NCBI RefSeq assembly: GCF_003667705.1
Contig: NZ_CP033019.1
Location: forward strand, 310,001 to 374,000
Origin: Janthinobacterium agaricidamnosum
Lineage (GTDB): Bacteria; Pseudomonadota; Gammaproteobacteria; Burkholderiales; Burkholderiaceae_D
Direction of reading: 5' to 3'
Length of the DNA stretch: 64,000 nucleotides
The position numbers and the translations under genes are program-made. How positions within the stretch are numbered: position 1 is the first letter of the stretch; each line of letters begins with the position of its first letter. Under the pieces are notes generated by a model. It saw nothing but the letters and a program-made list of their open reading frames with translations. It ran no database searches and was not told the DNA's origin. Below are positions 9,145 to 17,080 of this stretch, in pieces.

Positions 9145-10056
9145 ATGACCAAGCGTCACGCCGCCGCACCTTTGCCCATGCGCGACGGCGTGGCGGCCAG
9201 CTACCTGTGGCTGCCGGAAGGGCAGTGGCCGGACATGCTGTCCTTTCTGGTCGAGCGCTATCCGCAGATCAGCGCCGCGCAATGGAGGGACCGCATGGCG
9301 CGCGGTGAAGTGGTCGATGGCGACGGCGCCGTGCTGGCGCCCGGCAGCGGATACAAGCGCGGCATGCGCATTTTTTACTACCGCGAGCTGGAGCGGGAAA
9401 CGCCGATTCCCTTCCAGGAAGATATCCTGTTTCAGGACGAGCATCTGATCGTGGTCGACAAGCCGCATTTCCTGCCCATGACGCCGGGCGGGCGCTTCGT
9501 GCAGGAGACCTTGCTGACGCGCCTGAAGAAACGGCTCGATAGCGCCGACCTCACGCCGATCCACCGCCTCGACCGCGAGACGGCCGGCGTGGTGATTTTT
9601 TCGCGCCAGATCGCCAGCCGTGGCGCCTATCAGTCGCTGTTCCAGCGCCGCGAGGTGCGCAAGACGTACGAGGCGCTGGCGCCCGTGCTGGCGGGACGCG
9701 ATTTTCCATTTACCTACCACAGCCGCATGGTCGAGGGCGCGCAGTTTTTCCTCATGCGCGAGGAAGCGGGCGAGCCGAACTCGGAAACCGTCATCGACGT
9801 GATCGAAGAGCGCGGCGGCGTGAATCTGTACCGGCTGCAGCCGCATACGGGGCGCAAGCACCAGCTGCGCGTGCACCTGGCCTCGCTGGGCATCCCCATC
9901 GTCAACGATGCGTTTTACCCGGTGGCCCTGCCGTGCAAGGAAGACGACATGTCGCAGCCCTTGCAGCTGCTGGCGCGGGCCATCGATTTCACGGACCCTT
10001 TGAGCGGCGAGCCGCGCCATTTCGAAAGCCGGCGCGTGCTGGCGTGGCATGCTTAA
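9145..10056 (+). CDS. RluA-family pseudouridine synthase
   Basis: The 303-residue protein isomerises uridines in RNA to pseudouridine. The catalytic aspartate is Asp143 in HRLDRETAG, preceded by DEHLIVVDKPHFLPMTPGG and followed by RLQPHTGRKHQLRVHLASLG, the standard RluA blocks. An N-terminal region of about 80 residues resembles the S4-like extension of some RluA proteins. The target site (23S rRNA or tRNA) cannot be assigned. It starts one base after the protease stop codon, so translation is probably coupled. A REP pair follows. Confidence 0.9.
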   Translation: MTKRHAAAPLPMRDGVAASYLWLPEGQWPDMLSFLVERYPQISAAQWRDRMARGEVVDGDGAVLAPGSGYKRGMRIFYYRELERETPIPFQEDILFQDEHLIVVDKPHFLPMTPGGRFVQETLLTRLKKRLDSADLTPIHRLDRETAGVVIFSRQIASRGAYQSLFQRREVRKTYEALAPVLAGRDFPFTYHSRMVEGAQFFLMREEAGEPNSETVIDVIEERGGVNLYRLQPHTGRKHQLRVHLASLGIPIVNDAFYPVALPCKEDDMSQPLQLLARAIDFTDPLSGEPRHFESRRVLAWHA

Positions 10057-10087
10057 TCCGCCACCATCACTGACGTGCCAACAATGC

Positions 10088-10172
10088 TGTCGGATTACGG
10101 TCCTGCGGACCTAATCCGACCTACGGCAGATTCAGCGTAGGTCGGGTTAGCGCGCAGCGCGTAAGCCGACAC
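10088..10172. repeat. REP-type inverted repeat pair (copy A)
   Basis: Two REP units in opposite orientation lie between the convergent pseudouridine synthase and xth genes. Unit 1 (10088-10124) reads TGTCGGATTACG...CTAATCCGACCTAC. Unit 2 (10137-10172) reads GTAGGTCGGGTTAGCGC...GCGTAAGCCGACAC. Each has a GTAG head and an imperfect palindrome. The units are more diverged than in the copies at 29.5 and 44.5 kb. Confidence 0.85.
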
Positions 10173-10190
10173 CACCACGGACGTATCAGA

Positions 10191-10967
10191 TCAGCCCTTG
10201 ACCGTGTAATCGATGATCAACGGTGCGTGATCGGAAAACCGCTCGTCCTTGTAGACGCTGACCGTATGCGCCTGGGCTGCGATGCCGGGCGTGGCGACGT
10301 GGTAATCGATGCGCCAGCCCACGTTCTTCGCGTAGGCTTGTCCGCGGTTGCTCCACCACGTGTACTGGTCTTCGCGCTTGTCCAGGCCGCGGTGCACGTC
10401 GACAAAGCCCACTTCGTCGAAGACGCGCGTCAGCCACGCACGCTCTTCCGGCAGGAAGCCGGAATTCTTTTTGTTGCCCTTCCAGTTCTTCAGGTCGATT
10501 TCATGGTGGGCGATGTTCCAGTCGCCGCAGATGACCACTTCGCGGCCCAGCGCCTTCAATTCCAGCAGGTGCGGCAGGAACAGTTCCATGAAGCGAAACT
10601 TGGCTTCCTGGCGTTCCGGCCCGGACGAGCCGGACGGGCAGTACACGGAAATGACGGACAGGTTGCCAAAATCGCAGCGCACGTAGCGGCCTTCGGCATC
10701 GAATTCAGGGCTGCCGAAACCGATATGCACGGCGTCCGGTTCCACCTTGCTGTATACGCCCGTGCCGGAGTAGCCCTTTTTCTCGGCATAGTGGAAATGG
10801 CCATGGTAGCCGTGCGGGTTGAGGAATTCCGGCGTCATGTCGGGCAGCTGCGCCTTCAATTCCTGCACGCAGATGAAATCGGCCGTCTGCGTGCCCATCC
10901 AGTTGAAAAAGCCTTTTTTGGCGGCGGAACGGATGCCGTTCAGGTTGGCGGAGATAATTTTTGGCAT
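10191..10967 (-). CDS. xth: Exodeoxyribonuclease III
   Basis: This 258-residue nuclease acts in base-excision repair as an AP endonuclease and 3'-5' exonuclease. The conserved blocks are ISANLNGIRSA at the N-terminus, FICVQELKAQ with the metal-binding glutamate, VICGDWNIAHHEIDL near residue 150, and RIDYHVATPG and FSDHAPLIIDY at the C-terminus. The start at 10967 gives the typical MPKIISANLNG; the open frame continues upstream without family similarity. It is divergent from pyrE and convergent with the pseudouridine synthase gene. Confidence 0.95.
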   Translation of the reverse strand: MPKIISANLNGIRSAAKKGFFNWMGTQTADFICVQELKAQLPDMTPEFLNPHGYHGHFHYAEKKGYSGTGVYSKVEPDAVHIGFGSPEFDAEGRYVRCDFGNLSVISVYCPSGSSGPERQEAKFRFMELFLPHLLELKALGREVVICGDWNIAHHEIDLKNWKGNKKNSGFLPEERAWLTRVFDEVGFVDVHRGLDKREDQYTWWSNRGQAYAKNVGWRIDYHVATPGIAAQAHTVSVYKDERFSDHAPLIIDYTVKG

Positions 10968-11019
10968 AGAGTGAGAATGAAAAGGGCGCTGGACGGGGCC
11001 GGCGGGCGCGGCATGGCGA

Positions 11020-11048
11020 TTGTCTCGCCGCTGCGCGCGGATTAAAAT
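11020..11048 (+). promoter_or_regulatory. Sigma-70-type promoter for pyrE
   Basis: TTGTCT at 11020-11025 and TAAAAT at 11043-11048 are separated by exactly 17 bases. The predicted start near 11055 leaves a leader of only about 22 bases before the pyrE GTG codon, with GAGG in between. Confidence 0.65.
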
Positions 11049-11076
11049 ACAGGCACTTTTAAAAAATGAGGCTAAT

Positions 11077-11739
11077 GTGAATAATTTACGCCAGCAGTTT
11101 ATCGCGTTTTCAGTATCCAAGGGAGTCTTGCGGTTTGGCGAGTTCACCACCAAGGCCGGGCGATCATCGCCGTACTTCTTCAATGCGGGCCTGTTCCATG
11201 ACGGCGCCACCCTGGCCGAACTGGCGCAGTTCTACGCGCAGACCCTGCTCGACTCGGGCGTGGAATTCGACATGCTGTTCGGCCCCGCCTACAAGGGCAT
11301 CACCCTGGCGTCGGCCACCGCCGTGGCGCTGGCCGGCAAGGGCCGCAACACCTCGTTCGCCTTCAACCGCAAGGAAGCCAAGGACCATGGCGAAGGCGGC
11401 ACCATCGTCGGCGCCAAGCTGCATGGTAAAGTCGTCATCATTGACGATGTGATCTCGGCCGGCACTTCGGTGCGCGAATCGGTGGACATGATCCGCGCCG
11501 CCGGTGCCGAACCATGCGCCGTGCTGATCGCCCTGGACCGCATGGAGCGTTCGGGCCCGGACGGCCAGCTGTCGCCAAGTTCGGCGGTGCAGGAAGTGTC
11601 GAAACAGTACGGCATTCCCGTCATCTCGATCGGCAACCTGGACGACTTGTTCGGCTACCTGAACGGCGCGGGCGCCGATCCGGAACTGCTCCAATACAAG
11701 GATGCCGTTTCCGCGTACCGCACGCGCTACGGTATTTAA
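11077..11739 (+). CDS. pyrE: Orotate phosphoribosyltransferase
   Basis: PyrE makes orotidine 5'-phosphate from orotate and PRPP in pyrimidine synthesis. The 220-residue protein contains FNAGLF and GPAYKGITLA in the N-terminal half and the PRPP-binding motif VVIIDDVISAGTS near residue 125. The GTG at 11077 is chosen because it follows a GAGG site at about 11068 and gives the N-terminus MNNLRQQFIAFSV; the open frame extends 19 codons upstream through the predicted promoter. It overlaps the convergent GNAT gene by 4 bases at the stop codons. Confidence 0.95.
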   Translation: MNNLRQQFIAFSVSKGVLRFGEFTTKAGRSSPYFFNAGLFHDGATLAELAQFYAQTLLDSGVEFDMLFGPAYKGITLASATAVALAGKGRNTSFAFNRKEAKDHGEGGTIVGAKLHGKVVIIDDVISAGTSVRESVDMIRAAGAEPCAVLIALDRMERSGPDGQLSPSSAVQEVSKQYGIPVISIGNLDDLFGYLNGAGADPELLQYKDAVSAYRTRYGI

Positions 11740-11990
11740 GTCGTCTTTTCCAGCAGCGCCCGCAGCCGCGGGTCGCTGCAGGCGGCGCCAGCTTGCGGAT
11801 GGCATTGCAGCAGCCGCTGCAGCAGCGCGCCGCCGATGCCGCGCCGGCGGAACGGCGGTTTCACGAACAGCATGTTCACCGTCACTTCATCGGCGTCTCT
11901 GCTGATATCGAGCATGGCCACCTGCTGGCCGTCGATCCACGCGCACAGCGCGCTGTCCCCTTGCCAGTCTATCCGCATCACGCCAGCCAT
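11736..11990 (-). CDS. Small GNAT-family N-acetyltransferase
   Basis: This is an 84-residue (or 80-residue) mini-acetyltransferase. The acetyl-CoA-binding motif A is plain: VNMLFVKPPFRRRGIGGALLQRLL in the middle. It is about half the usual GNAT length, having only the beta4-alpha3 core. Two starts are possible: ATG 11990 (MAGVMRIDW) and ATG 11978 (MRIDWQGDS), the latter overlapping the TGA of the exporter gene upstream as TGATG. That overlap suggests coupling to the exporter. The substrate is unknown. Confidence 0.75.
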   Translation of the reverse strand: MAGVMRIDWQGDSALCAWIDGQQVAMLDISRDADEVTVNMLFVKPPFRRRGIGGALLQRLLQCHPQAGAACSDPRLRALLEKTT

Positions 11991-12721
11991 GGTTTGACCG
12001 CCGCATGCAGGCCCAGGGCGAACAGGCCGATAAAAAAGCAGCGCTTGAATACCTGCTGCGCGATTCGCCCGCGCAGCCATTGACCGGCCAGCATGCCGGC
12101 CAGCGCCGGCAGCAGCGCATACGCGGATGCGCCGGCCGCGCCGAGGCTGAAGTCGCCGTGCAGGGCCAGGCTGGCCGCCAGCGCCACGGTCGAAGCCGTA
12201 AACGCCAGGCCCAGCGCCTGCACCAGCGCGTCGCGCGCCAGGCCCAGTCCCTGCAGATATGGCACGGCGGGGATCACGAATACGCCCGTGGCGGCCGTCA
12301 CCAGTCCCGTCGCCGCGCCGGCCAATGGCCCCAGCCACGCTTCGTGCCGCGCCGGCACGCGCAGCTGCAGCGAGAACAGGCCCGCCAGCGCATACAGCAT
12401 CAGCGCCACGCCCAGCGCGACGACGGCCCAGGCACCGCTGTCGGCCGGCAGCAGGGCGCCGCCCGCCACGGTAGCGGCCATGACGGCGGCCAGCATGGGC
12501 CACAGGCGCCCCAGCAGGGCGCGCAGGCCGGGGCCGGCCGCCAGTTGCCACACATTCGTCACCATCGACGGCACGATCAGGAGGGCTGCCGCCTGCACGG
12601 GCGGCATGACGAGGCTGAGCGTGCCCATGGCCACCGTCGGCAAGCCCAATCCGACTACGCCTTTGACGAAACCAGCGACGAGGAAGCTGGCGCCGACGGC
12701 CAGCAGAAATGACGTCTCCAT
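11978..12721 (-). CDS. Sulfite exporter TauE/SafE family membrane protein
   Basis: The 247-residue protein has about eight membrane segments and the family opening FLVAGFVKGVVGLGLPTVAMG at residues 12-32, repeated in weaker form in the second half (GAATGLVTAATGVFVIPAVPYLQGLG). TauE/SafE proteins export sulfite or sulfonates, or transport other organic anions; the substrate here is unknown. The start at 12721 follows a GGAA ribosome-binding site. It is divergent from a LysR-type regulator gene 125 bp away that probably controls it. Confidence 0.88.
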   Translation of the reverse strand: METSFLLAVGASFLVAGFVKGVVGLGLPTVAMGTLSLVMPPVQAAALLIVPSMVTNVWQLAAGPGLRALLGRLWPMLAAVMAATVAGGALLPADSGAWAVVALGVALMLYALAGLFSLQLRVPARHEAWLGPLAGAATGLVTAATGVFVIPAVPYLQGLGLARDALVQALGLAFTASTVALAASLALHGDFSLGAAGASAYALLPALAGMLAGQWLRGRIAQQVFKRCFFIGLFALGLHAAVKPWLA

Positions 12722-12785
12722 TTTTTCTGTTCCACAGTGAATTGCGTGGATTCTGCGCGCGCTGGGCGGTTTCGCCAAGGTGGAT

Positions 12786-12811
12786 TATTTTGAGTCAGCC
12801 TCAGTAAAATA
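12786..12811. promoter_or_regulatory. Candidate LysR-type operator between exporter and regulator genes
   Basis: The outer arms TATTTT (12786-12791) and AAAATA (12806-12811) enclose an inner dyad TGAG (12791-12794) / CTCA (12800-12803). Nested A+T-rich dyads of this size in a divergent LysR junction are typical of LysR binding sites. It lies 36 bp before the LysR start codon. Confidence 0.4.
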
Positions 12812-12846
12812 CGAAGGCTGGTAAGATGGTGAAAAGGGGAGCCGTC

Positions 12847-13740
12847 ATGCGCTTTGATCTGGTCGATTTGCAGCTGTTCGTCAACGTGGTGGAAGCGGGC
12901 AGCCTGACGGCGGGCGCCGCGCGCAGCCATCTCGCATTGGCCTCCAGCAGTGCGCGCGTGCGCGGCATGGAAGAGATGCTGGGCATGCCCTTGCTGCTGC
13001 GCGGACGGCGCGGCGTGGAGCCGACGCCCGTGGGCCAGACCTTGCTGCATCACGCGCGCCTCGTCTTGCTGCAAATGGAGAAAATGCGTGGCGAGCTTGG
13101 CGAGTTTGCGCGCGGCTTGAAAGGGCAGTTGCGCCTGCTGTGCAATACGGCCGCGCTCAGCGAATTTTTGCCCGAGGCGCTAGGCGCTTTTCTCGACCGC
13201 CATCCGAACCTGACCATCGACCTGGAAGAGCGCCTCAGTTACGATATCGTCAAGGCCGTCTCGGAAGGGCTGGCCGACATGGGCATCGTGTCCGACTCGG
13301 TCGACATGCGCGGCTTGCAGACGTTTCTGTTCCGCCCCGACCGGCTGGTGGTGATCGCCGCGGCCGACGGCGTGCATCACCGCGCCCTGGGCCAGGATGG
13401 CGTCGTCGCGTTCTCCACGCTGCTGGATCACGATTTCATCGGCCTGGCCGACGACAGCGCGATGCAGCAGTATCTGGGCATGCATGCGGCACGCCTGGGC
13501 CGCCCCTTGAAGGTGCGCGTGCGCCTGCGCAGCTTCGATGCCGTGTGCCGCATGGTGGCCAGCGGCGTGGGCATCAGCGTGGTGCCGCTGGCGGCGGCCA
13601 GCCGCTGCCAGCAGACGATGGCGCTGCGCTGCCTGGAATTATCCGATCCCTGGTCGGTACGCAATCTGACGATCTGCGTGCGCCAGTTCAGTGAATTACC
13701 CCTGTATGCGCGCCAGTTGATCGATCATCTGAAGGCGTGA
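12847..13740 (+). CDS. LysR-family transcriptional regulator
   Basis: This 297-residue protein has an N-terminal winged helix-turn-helix (DLQLFVNVVEAGSLTAGAARSHLALASSSARVRGMEE, residues 6-41) and a C-terminal effector-binding domain. The ATG at 12847 follows a GGGGAG site; the first ATG at 12826 has no such site. It is divergent from the TauE/SafE exporter gene, and LysR proteins commonly regulate a divergent neighbour. The alpha/beta hydrolase gene begins 21 bp downstream and may be in the same transcript. The inducer is unknown. Confidence 0.9.
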   Translation: MRFDLVDLQLFVNVVEAGSLTAGAARSHLALASSSARVRGMEEMLGMPLLLRGRRGVEPTPVGQTLLHHARLVLLQMEKMRGELGEFARGLKGQLRLLCNTAALSEFLPEALGAFLDRHPNLTIDLEERLSYDIVKAVSEGLADMGIVSDSVDMRGLQTFLFRPDRLVVIAAADGVHHRALGQDGVVAFSTLLDHDFIGLADDSAMQQYLGMHAARLGRPLKVRVRLRSFDAVCRMVASGVGISVVPLAAASRCQQTMALRCLELSDPWSVRNLTICVRQFSELPLYARQLIDHLKA

Positions 13741-13761
13741 CAGGGCATGACAGGAGCAGCG

Positions 13762-14628
13762 ATGCGTTTTTCAGAAGACAAGATGGCCAGCCTGCTGTGC
13801 AGCGACCGGATCGAGCGGCCCATCCACATCTGGCAGCCGGAGCATCCCCGCGCCGTGATCCTGGCGATCCACGGCGGCATGGCGCATGCGGGCGACTACG
13901 TCACGCCGGCGCTATACTTCCGCCAGCACGGCATCGCCACCGTCAGCTTCGACATGGTGGGCCACGATGGCAAGCGCAAGGTGGACATCCCCTCGTTCGA
14001 CGCCTTCCTCGACGACGAGGAGCTGTTCCTCGCCTGGGTCAAGCAGGCGTATCCGGGCGTGCCGATCTTCGTCATGGGCCACTCCATGGGCGGCCTGATC
14101 GCCACCCACCTGGGGCTGCGCCGCTTTGCGGGCGATCCGGCCATCAAGGGATTTGTGATTTCATCGCCGTATTACGTGAATGCGATTCCCGTGCCGAAGG
14201 TGCTGCAGATGCTGTCGGGCTGGCTGGCGCGGCGCTTCCCCACGATGAAGGTGCCGCTGGGTAACCTGACCATGCTGCTCACGCACGATCAAACCATCAC
14301 CGCGCGTCATTTCCAGGACGAGCGCGACGGCATCCGCGCCAGTGCGGCGTCGGTGCGGTTTGCCCATGCGCTGACGTCGGCGCAAAAGGAACTGGCGGGC
14401 GGCCTGTCGGACTGGCGCTTCCCCCTGTTCGCCGCAGTGGCGGGCGACGACAAGCTGGCCGACAGCCGCGCCACGGAAAGCCTGCTGCGCAGCGTGCCAG
14501 ATGGCTTGCTCGACTATCATTTTTATCCGGCCAATTATCACGAGAATTTCAATGAAGTGAACCGCGAAGCGATCTTTGCCGCCATCCTGGCCTGGATGGA
14601 GAAACTGCTGGCACCCGTGCAGGCTTGA
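13762..14628 (+). CDS. Alpha/beta hydrolase (monoacylglycerol-lipase-like)
   Basis: The 288-residue protein has the serine-hydrolase nucleophile elbow GHSMGG with Ser108, the oxyanion segment IHGGMAHAGDY near residue 36 and a late histidine in ANYHENFNEVNRE. This layout fits the monoacylglycerol lipase / lysophospholipase group. The ATG at 13762 has AGGAG five bases upstream, so it is preferred to the ATG at 13747. The substrate is not determinable. It may share a transcript with the LysR gene. Confidence 0.82.
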   Translation: MRFSEDKMASLLCSDRIERPIHIWQPEHPRAVILAIHGGMAHAGDYVTPALYFRQHGIATVSFDMVGHDGKRKVDIPSFDAFLDDEELFLAWVKQAYPGVPIFVMGHSMGGLIATHLGLRRFAGDPAIKGFVISSPYYVNAIPVPKVLQMLSGWLARRFPTMKVPLGNLTMLLTHDQTITARHFQDERDGIRASAASVRFAHALTSAQKELAGGLSDWRFPLFAAVAGDDKLADSRATESLLRSVPDGLLDYHFYPANYHENFNEVNREAIFAAILAWMEKLLAPVQA

Positions 14629-14723
14629 CGGCCGGGTATCGTTATAATCGGCTTGACTGCATTTACCGCCGGCGCCTGCCGGCCCGGTCCCCGCGGCACA
14701 GGGGAATACTCAAGGAACGAACG

Positions 14724-14915
14724 ATGCGCTTGCTGATTGCCCTGTTACTCCCATGGCTGACCTTTTTCACGATCGGCCGTCCGATCGCCGGCATCATTTG
14801 CCTGATCCTGCAAATCACCTTGATCGGCTGGCTGCCGGCCACGATCTGGGCCGTGTATGCGCTGAGCCAGTACAAGACGGACCAGAAGATCGCCGACGCC
14901 ATGCGCCGGCGTTGA
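14724..14915 (+). CDS. YqaE/Pmp3-family small membrane protein
   Basis: The 63-residue protein has two membrane segments (residues 2-20 and 28-48) with the family pattern LLPWLTFFTIGRPIAGIICLILQITLIGWLPATIWAVYAL and a charged tail. Pmp3/YqaE proteins are linked to membrane potential and stress tolerance in other organisms. The ATG at 14724 follows an AAGGAA site; the upstream ATG at 14625 overlaps the hydrolase stop and gives an unrelated leader. Confidence 0.85.
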   Translation: MRLLIALLLPWLTFFTIGRPIAGIICLILQITLIGWLPATIWAVYALSQYKTDQKIADAMRRR

Positions 14916-14980
14916 TATAGGGCTAAGGCCTGTTTAAGCTGCGCTTCCTATCTTGATTCAACCGACATGAGGAGAGTGAG

Positions 14981-15445
14981 ATGGCATCAAACAGACGCGG
15001 TACCCTGAGCCTGGCGGCGGCGATGCTGGCCGCCGGGCTGTTGCTGGGAAGTGCGGCGCAGGCGCAAACCGACGGTGCACTGCCGCCCGTGCAGAAGAGC
15101 GGGGCGGTGGAATACCTGAGCGGCGGCATCGGCCTCGATGAGTCGACGGCCATCAAGAGCGCCAGCCGACATTGGCCCTTGAGTCTCGTGTTTTCCGTGC
15201 AGGCGGCGGGCAAGGCGGAATTTGCCTCCGACGTGAAGCTGGAAATACGCGATGCCAAGGGCGCTCCGGTGCTGGACACGACGGCCAGCGGACCGTTCCT
15301 GCTGGCGAAACTGCCGCCAGGCAGCTACAGCCTGCGCGCCACCCTGGCCGGCAAGTCGCTGGAGCGCAAGGTGCAGATCAAGGCGGGCAGTTCCGCGCGC
15401 GTGGAGCTGGTCTGGCCGGCGGGAACGAACCAGGGCCGGCCTTGA
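14981..15445 (+). CDS. Secreted protein of unknown function with carboxypeptidase-regulatory-like fold
   Basis: This 154-residue protein begins with a clear signal peptide (AAAMLAAGLLLGSAAQAQT, cleaved near residue 29). The remainder holds a short beta-sandwich-like segment, VKLEIRDAKGAPVLDTTASGPFLLAKLPPGSYSLRATLAGKSLERKV, resembling carboxypeptidase-regulatory or SdrD-B-like domains. The ATG follows GAGGAGAG. Its stop overlaps the next gene (TGATG), so the two are a translationally coupled pair. Function unknown. Confidence 0.8.
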   Translation: MASNRRGTLSLAAAMLAAGLLLGSAAQAQTDGALPPVQKSGAVEYLSGGIGLDESTAIKSASRHWPLSLVFSVQAAGKAEFASDVKLEIRDAKGAPVLDTTASGPFLLAKLPPGSYSLRATLAGKSLERKVQIKAGSSARVELVWPAGTNQGRP

Positions 15446-15774
15446 TGTCTGGCGACGGCAAGGCGCCCGAACGGGACTTGTCGGCGCGGGGCTTGTCGGC
15501 GCATATCCTGCCCACGTCGGCGACGATGGTCGGCGTGTGCATGACGGTGCTGTCGATCGGGCATCTGGCGCCGCGCGGCGACATGCGCGTGGCCATCGAC
15601 AAGCTGCTCGCCGTCGATGCCATCGTCTTTCTCGTCAGCGCAGTGCTCTCGTTCATGTCGCTGCGCCCCGGCCAGTCGCGCTTGCGCTACGAATCGTGGG
15701 GCGAACTGCTGTTCATCTGCGGCCTGGCCCTGCTGGCGCTGGGCGCCGTGGTGCTGGCCTTCGTCATCAACTGA
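15445..15774 (+). CDS. Small inner-membrane protein of unknown function
   Basis: The 109-residue protein has three predicted membrane segments: TSATMVGVCMTVLSIGHL (about 25-42), AIVFLVSAVLSFMSL (about 56-70) and LLFICGLALLALGAVVLAFVI at the C-terminus. The N-terminal 20 residues are polar. It starts inside the stop codon of the preceding secreted protein. I do not recognise the family with confidence. It ends 21 bp from the convergent oxidoreductase gene. Confidence 0.75.
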   Translation: MSGDGKAPERDLSARGLSAHILPTSATMVGVCMTVLSIGHLAPRGDMRVAIDKLLAVDAIVFLVSAVLSFMSLRPGQSRLRYESWGELLFICGLALLALGAVVLAFVIN

Positions 15775-15795
15775 CCGCGATCAGCTGACATCGAA

Positions 15796-16833
15796 TCAGC
15801 TGACCGCGAGCACGCGCCCTTCGGCAGCGCTTTGCAAGGCCAGTTCGATCAGGCGTATCGTCGCTGCCGCATCCTCGGCCGCCACCGGCGCCGGTGCGCC
15901 GTGGCGGATGGCGTCGGCCATGCCCTGGTAAAAGTCCTGGTAGCGGCCCGCCTGCATTTCGAGGTGTTCGCAATGGCCGTCCGGCTGCGTGCCCAGGTGC
16001 AGCGCGCCGCGCACGGGGGCCACGCCCCAGCCGGGCTGGCCCGGCCTGCCGCCCGCCTTAAGCGCATCTTCCTGCGGATCGAGGCCGAATTTCACGAAAC
16101 TGCCCTTTTCGCCATGCACGGCGAAGCGCGCCGTCGGCGCCTTCACCAGGCAGCCCGCTTGCAGCACCACGCGCAGCCGGTCGTAATACAAAACGATGTG
16201 CATGTAGTCGACGGCTTGCGCGCCATCGCGCTGCAGGACGATATCGGCGTACAGTTTTTCCGGCTTGCCGAACAGCTGCATGGCCTGGTCCAGCATGTGC
16301 GGACCCAGGTCGTACAGCAAGCCGCCGCCCGGCGCGCCGGATTCGCGCCAGCGCTGGCGGATCTCGGGGCGGAAGCGGTCGAAGTGCGATTCGACGCTGG
16401 CGATGCGCCCCAGCGTGCCTTGTGCCAGCAGCGCTTTCAGGGTCAGGAAATCGCCATCCCAGCGCCGGTTGTGGTACACGCTGAGCACCAGCTTGCGCTC
16501 TTTCGCCAGCGCGATCAGACTCTGCGCCTCGGTGCTGGAAATGGTGAAGGGCTTGTCGACCACCACGTGCTTGCCCGCTTGCAGGGCCGCTTGCGCCAGG
16601 CTGAAGTGCGCCTCGTTGGGGGCGGCGATGACGACCAGCTCGATGGACGGATCGGCAAACAGCTGCGCCGCATCCGCATACACGGTGGCGTGCGGCCAAT
16701 CCTTGTGCACGAGCTCGGGCTTGCTGGAGGCGACGGCCGTTAATTCCAGGGCATCGATGGCGGACAGGACGGGAGCGTGGAAGGTGGAGCCGGCAAAGCC
16801 GTAGCCGACCAGGCCGGTTTTGATCTTGTTCAT
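15796..16833 (-). CDS. Gfo/Idh/MocA-family oxidoreductase
   Basis: This 345-residue protein has an N-terminal NAD(P)-binding Rossmann motif (KTGLVGYGFAGSTFHAPVL, residues 5-23), then VVIAAPNEAHFSLAQAALQAGKHVVVDKPF with the conserved lysine of the EKP/DKP motif. The C-terminal half carries GGGLLYDLGPHMLDQA, where the aspartate and histidine sit at the active site. It resembles the YdgJ/YhhX-like group. The substrate, probably a sugar or inositol derivative, is unknown. It is a single gene in this region. Confidence 0.9.
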   Translation of the reverse strand: MNKIKTGLVGYGFAGSTFHAPVLSAIDALELTAVASSKPELVHKDWPHATVYADAAQLFADPSIELVVIAAPNEAHFSLAQAALQAGKHVVVDKPFTISSTEAQSLIALAKERKLVLSVYHNRRWDGDFLTLKALLAQGTLGRIASVESHFDRFRPEIRQRWRESGAPGGGLLYDLGPHMLDQAMQLFGKPEKLYADIVLQRDGAQAVDYMHIVLYYDRLRVVLQAGCLVKAPTARFAVHGEKGSFVKFGLDPQEDALKAGGRPGQPGWGVAPVRGALHLGTQPDGHCEHLEMQAGRYQDFYQGMADAIRHGAPAPVAAEDAAATIRLIELALQSAAEGRVLAVS

Positions 16834-16936
16834 GGCGGGTTCACAGGTGCGTGGAAGAATCCATGATCATACCCGCAAGCGGGCGGCGGCACCGCTGCAG
16901 CAATGCTGCCACGATGCCGCCGCGCATGCTTTAGAG

Positions 16937-17077
16937 CCTATCCCAGTAGGGAGCGTCTTTTGCAAGCAGCACATCAGGAGCGCGGACAAGGCGCGAGGAG
17001 GACGCGTGGCGAGCCACGCGACGACTCCCCGCTTCTGAGGGGCGCTTGCAAGAGATGTATTCATCTACTGGGATAGG
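16937..17077. repeat. MITE-like palindromic element with 13-bp terminal inverted repeats
   Basis: The ends CCTATCCCAGTAG (16937-16949) and CTACTGGGATAGG (17065-17077) are perfect inverted repeats, and similarity continues a few bases outward. Inside, TTGCAAGC (16960-16967) pairs with GCTTGCAA (17044-17051), and CGCGTGGC (17003-17010) pairs with GCCACGCG (17013-17020) at the centre. The whole 141-bp unit can therefore fold into one long hairpin. It encodes no transposase. It ends 3 bp before the stop codon of the M56 gene. A non-autonomous transposon origin is inferred; no second copy is in the window. Confidence 0.65.
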
Positions 17078-17080
17078 ATC

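Noticed and set aside
16820..17038. 72-codon open frame across the MITE-like element
   Set aside because: It runs through the palindrome arms and lacks coding character or a start signal.
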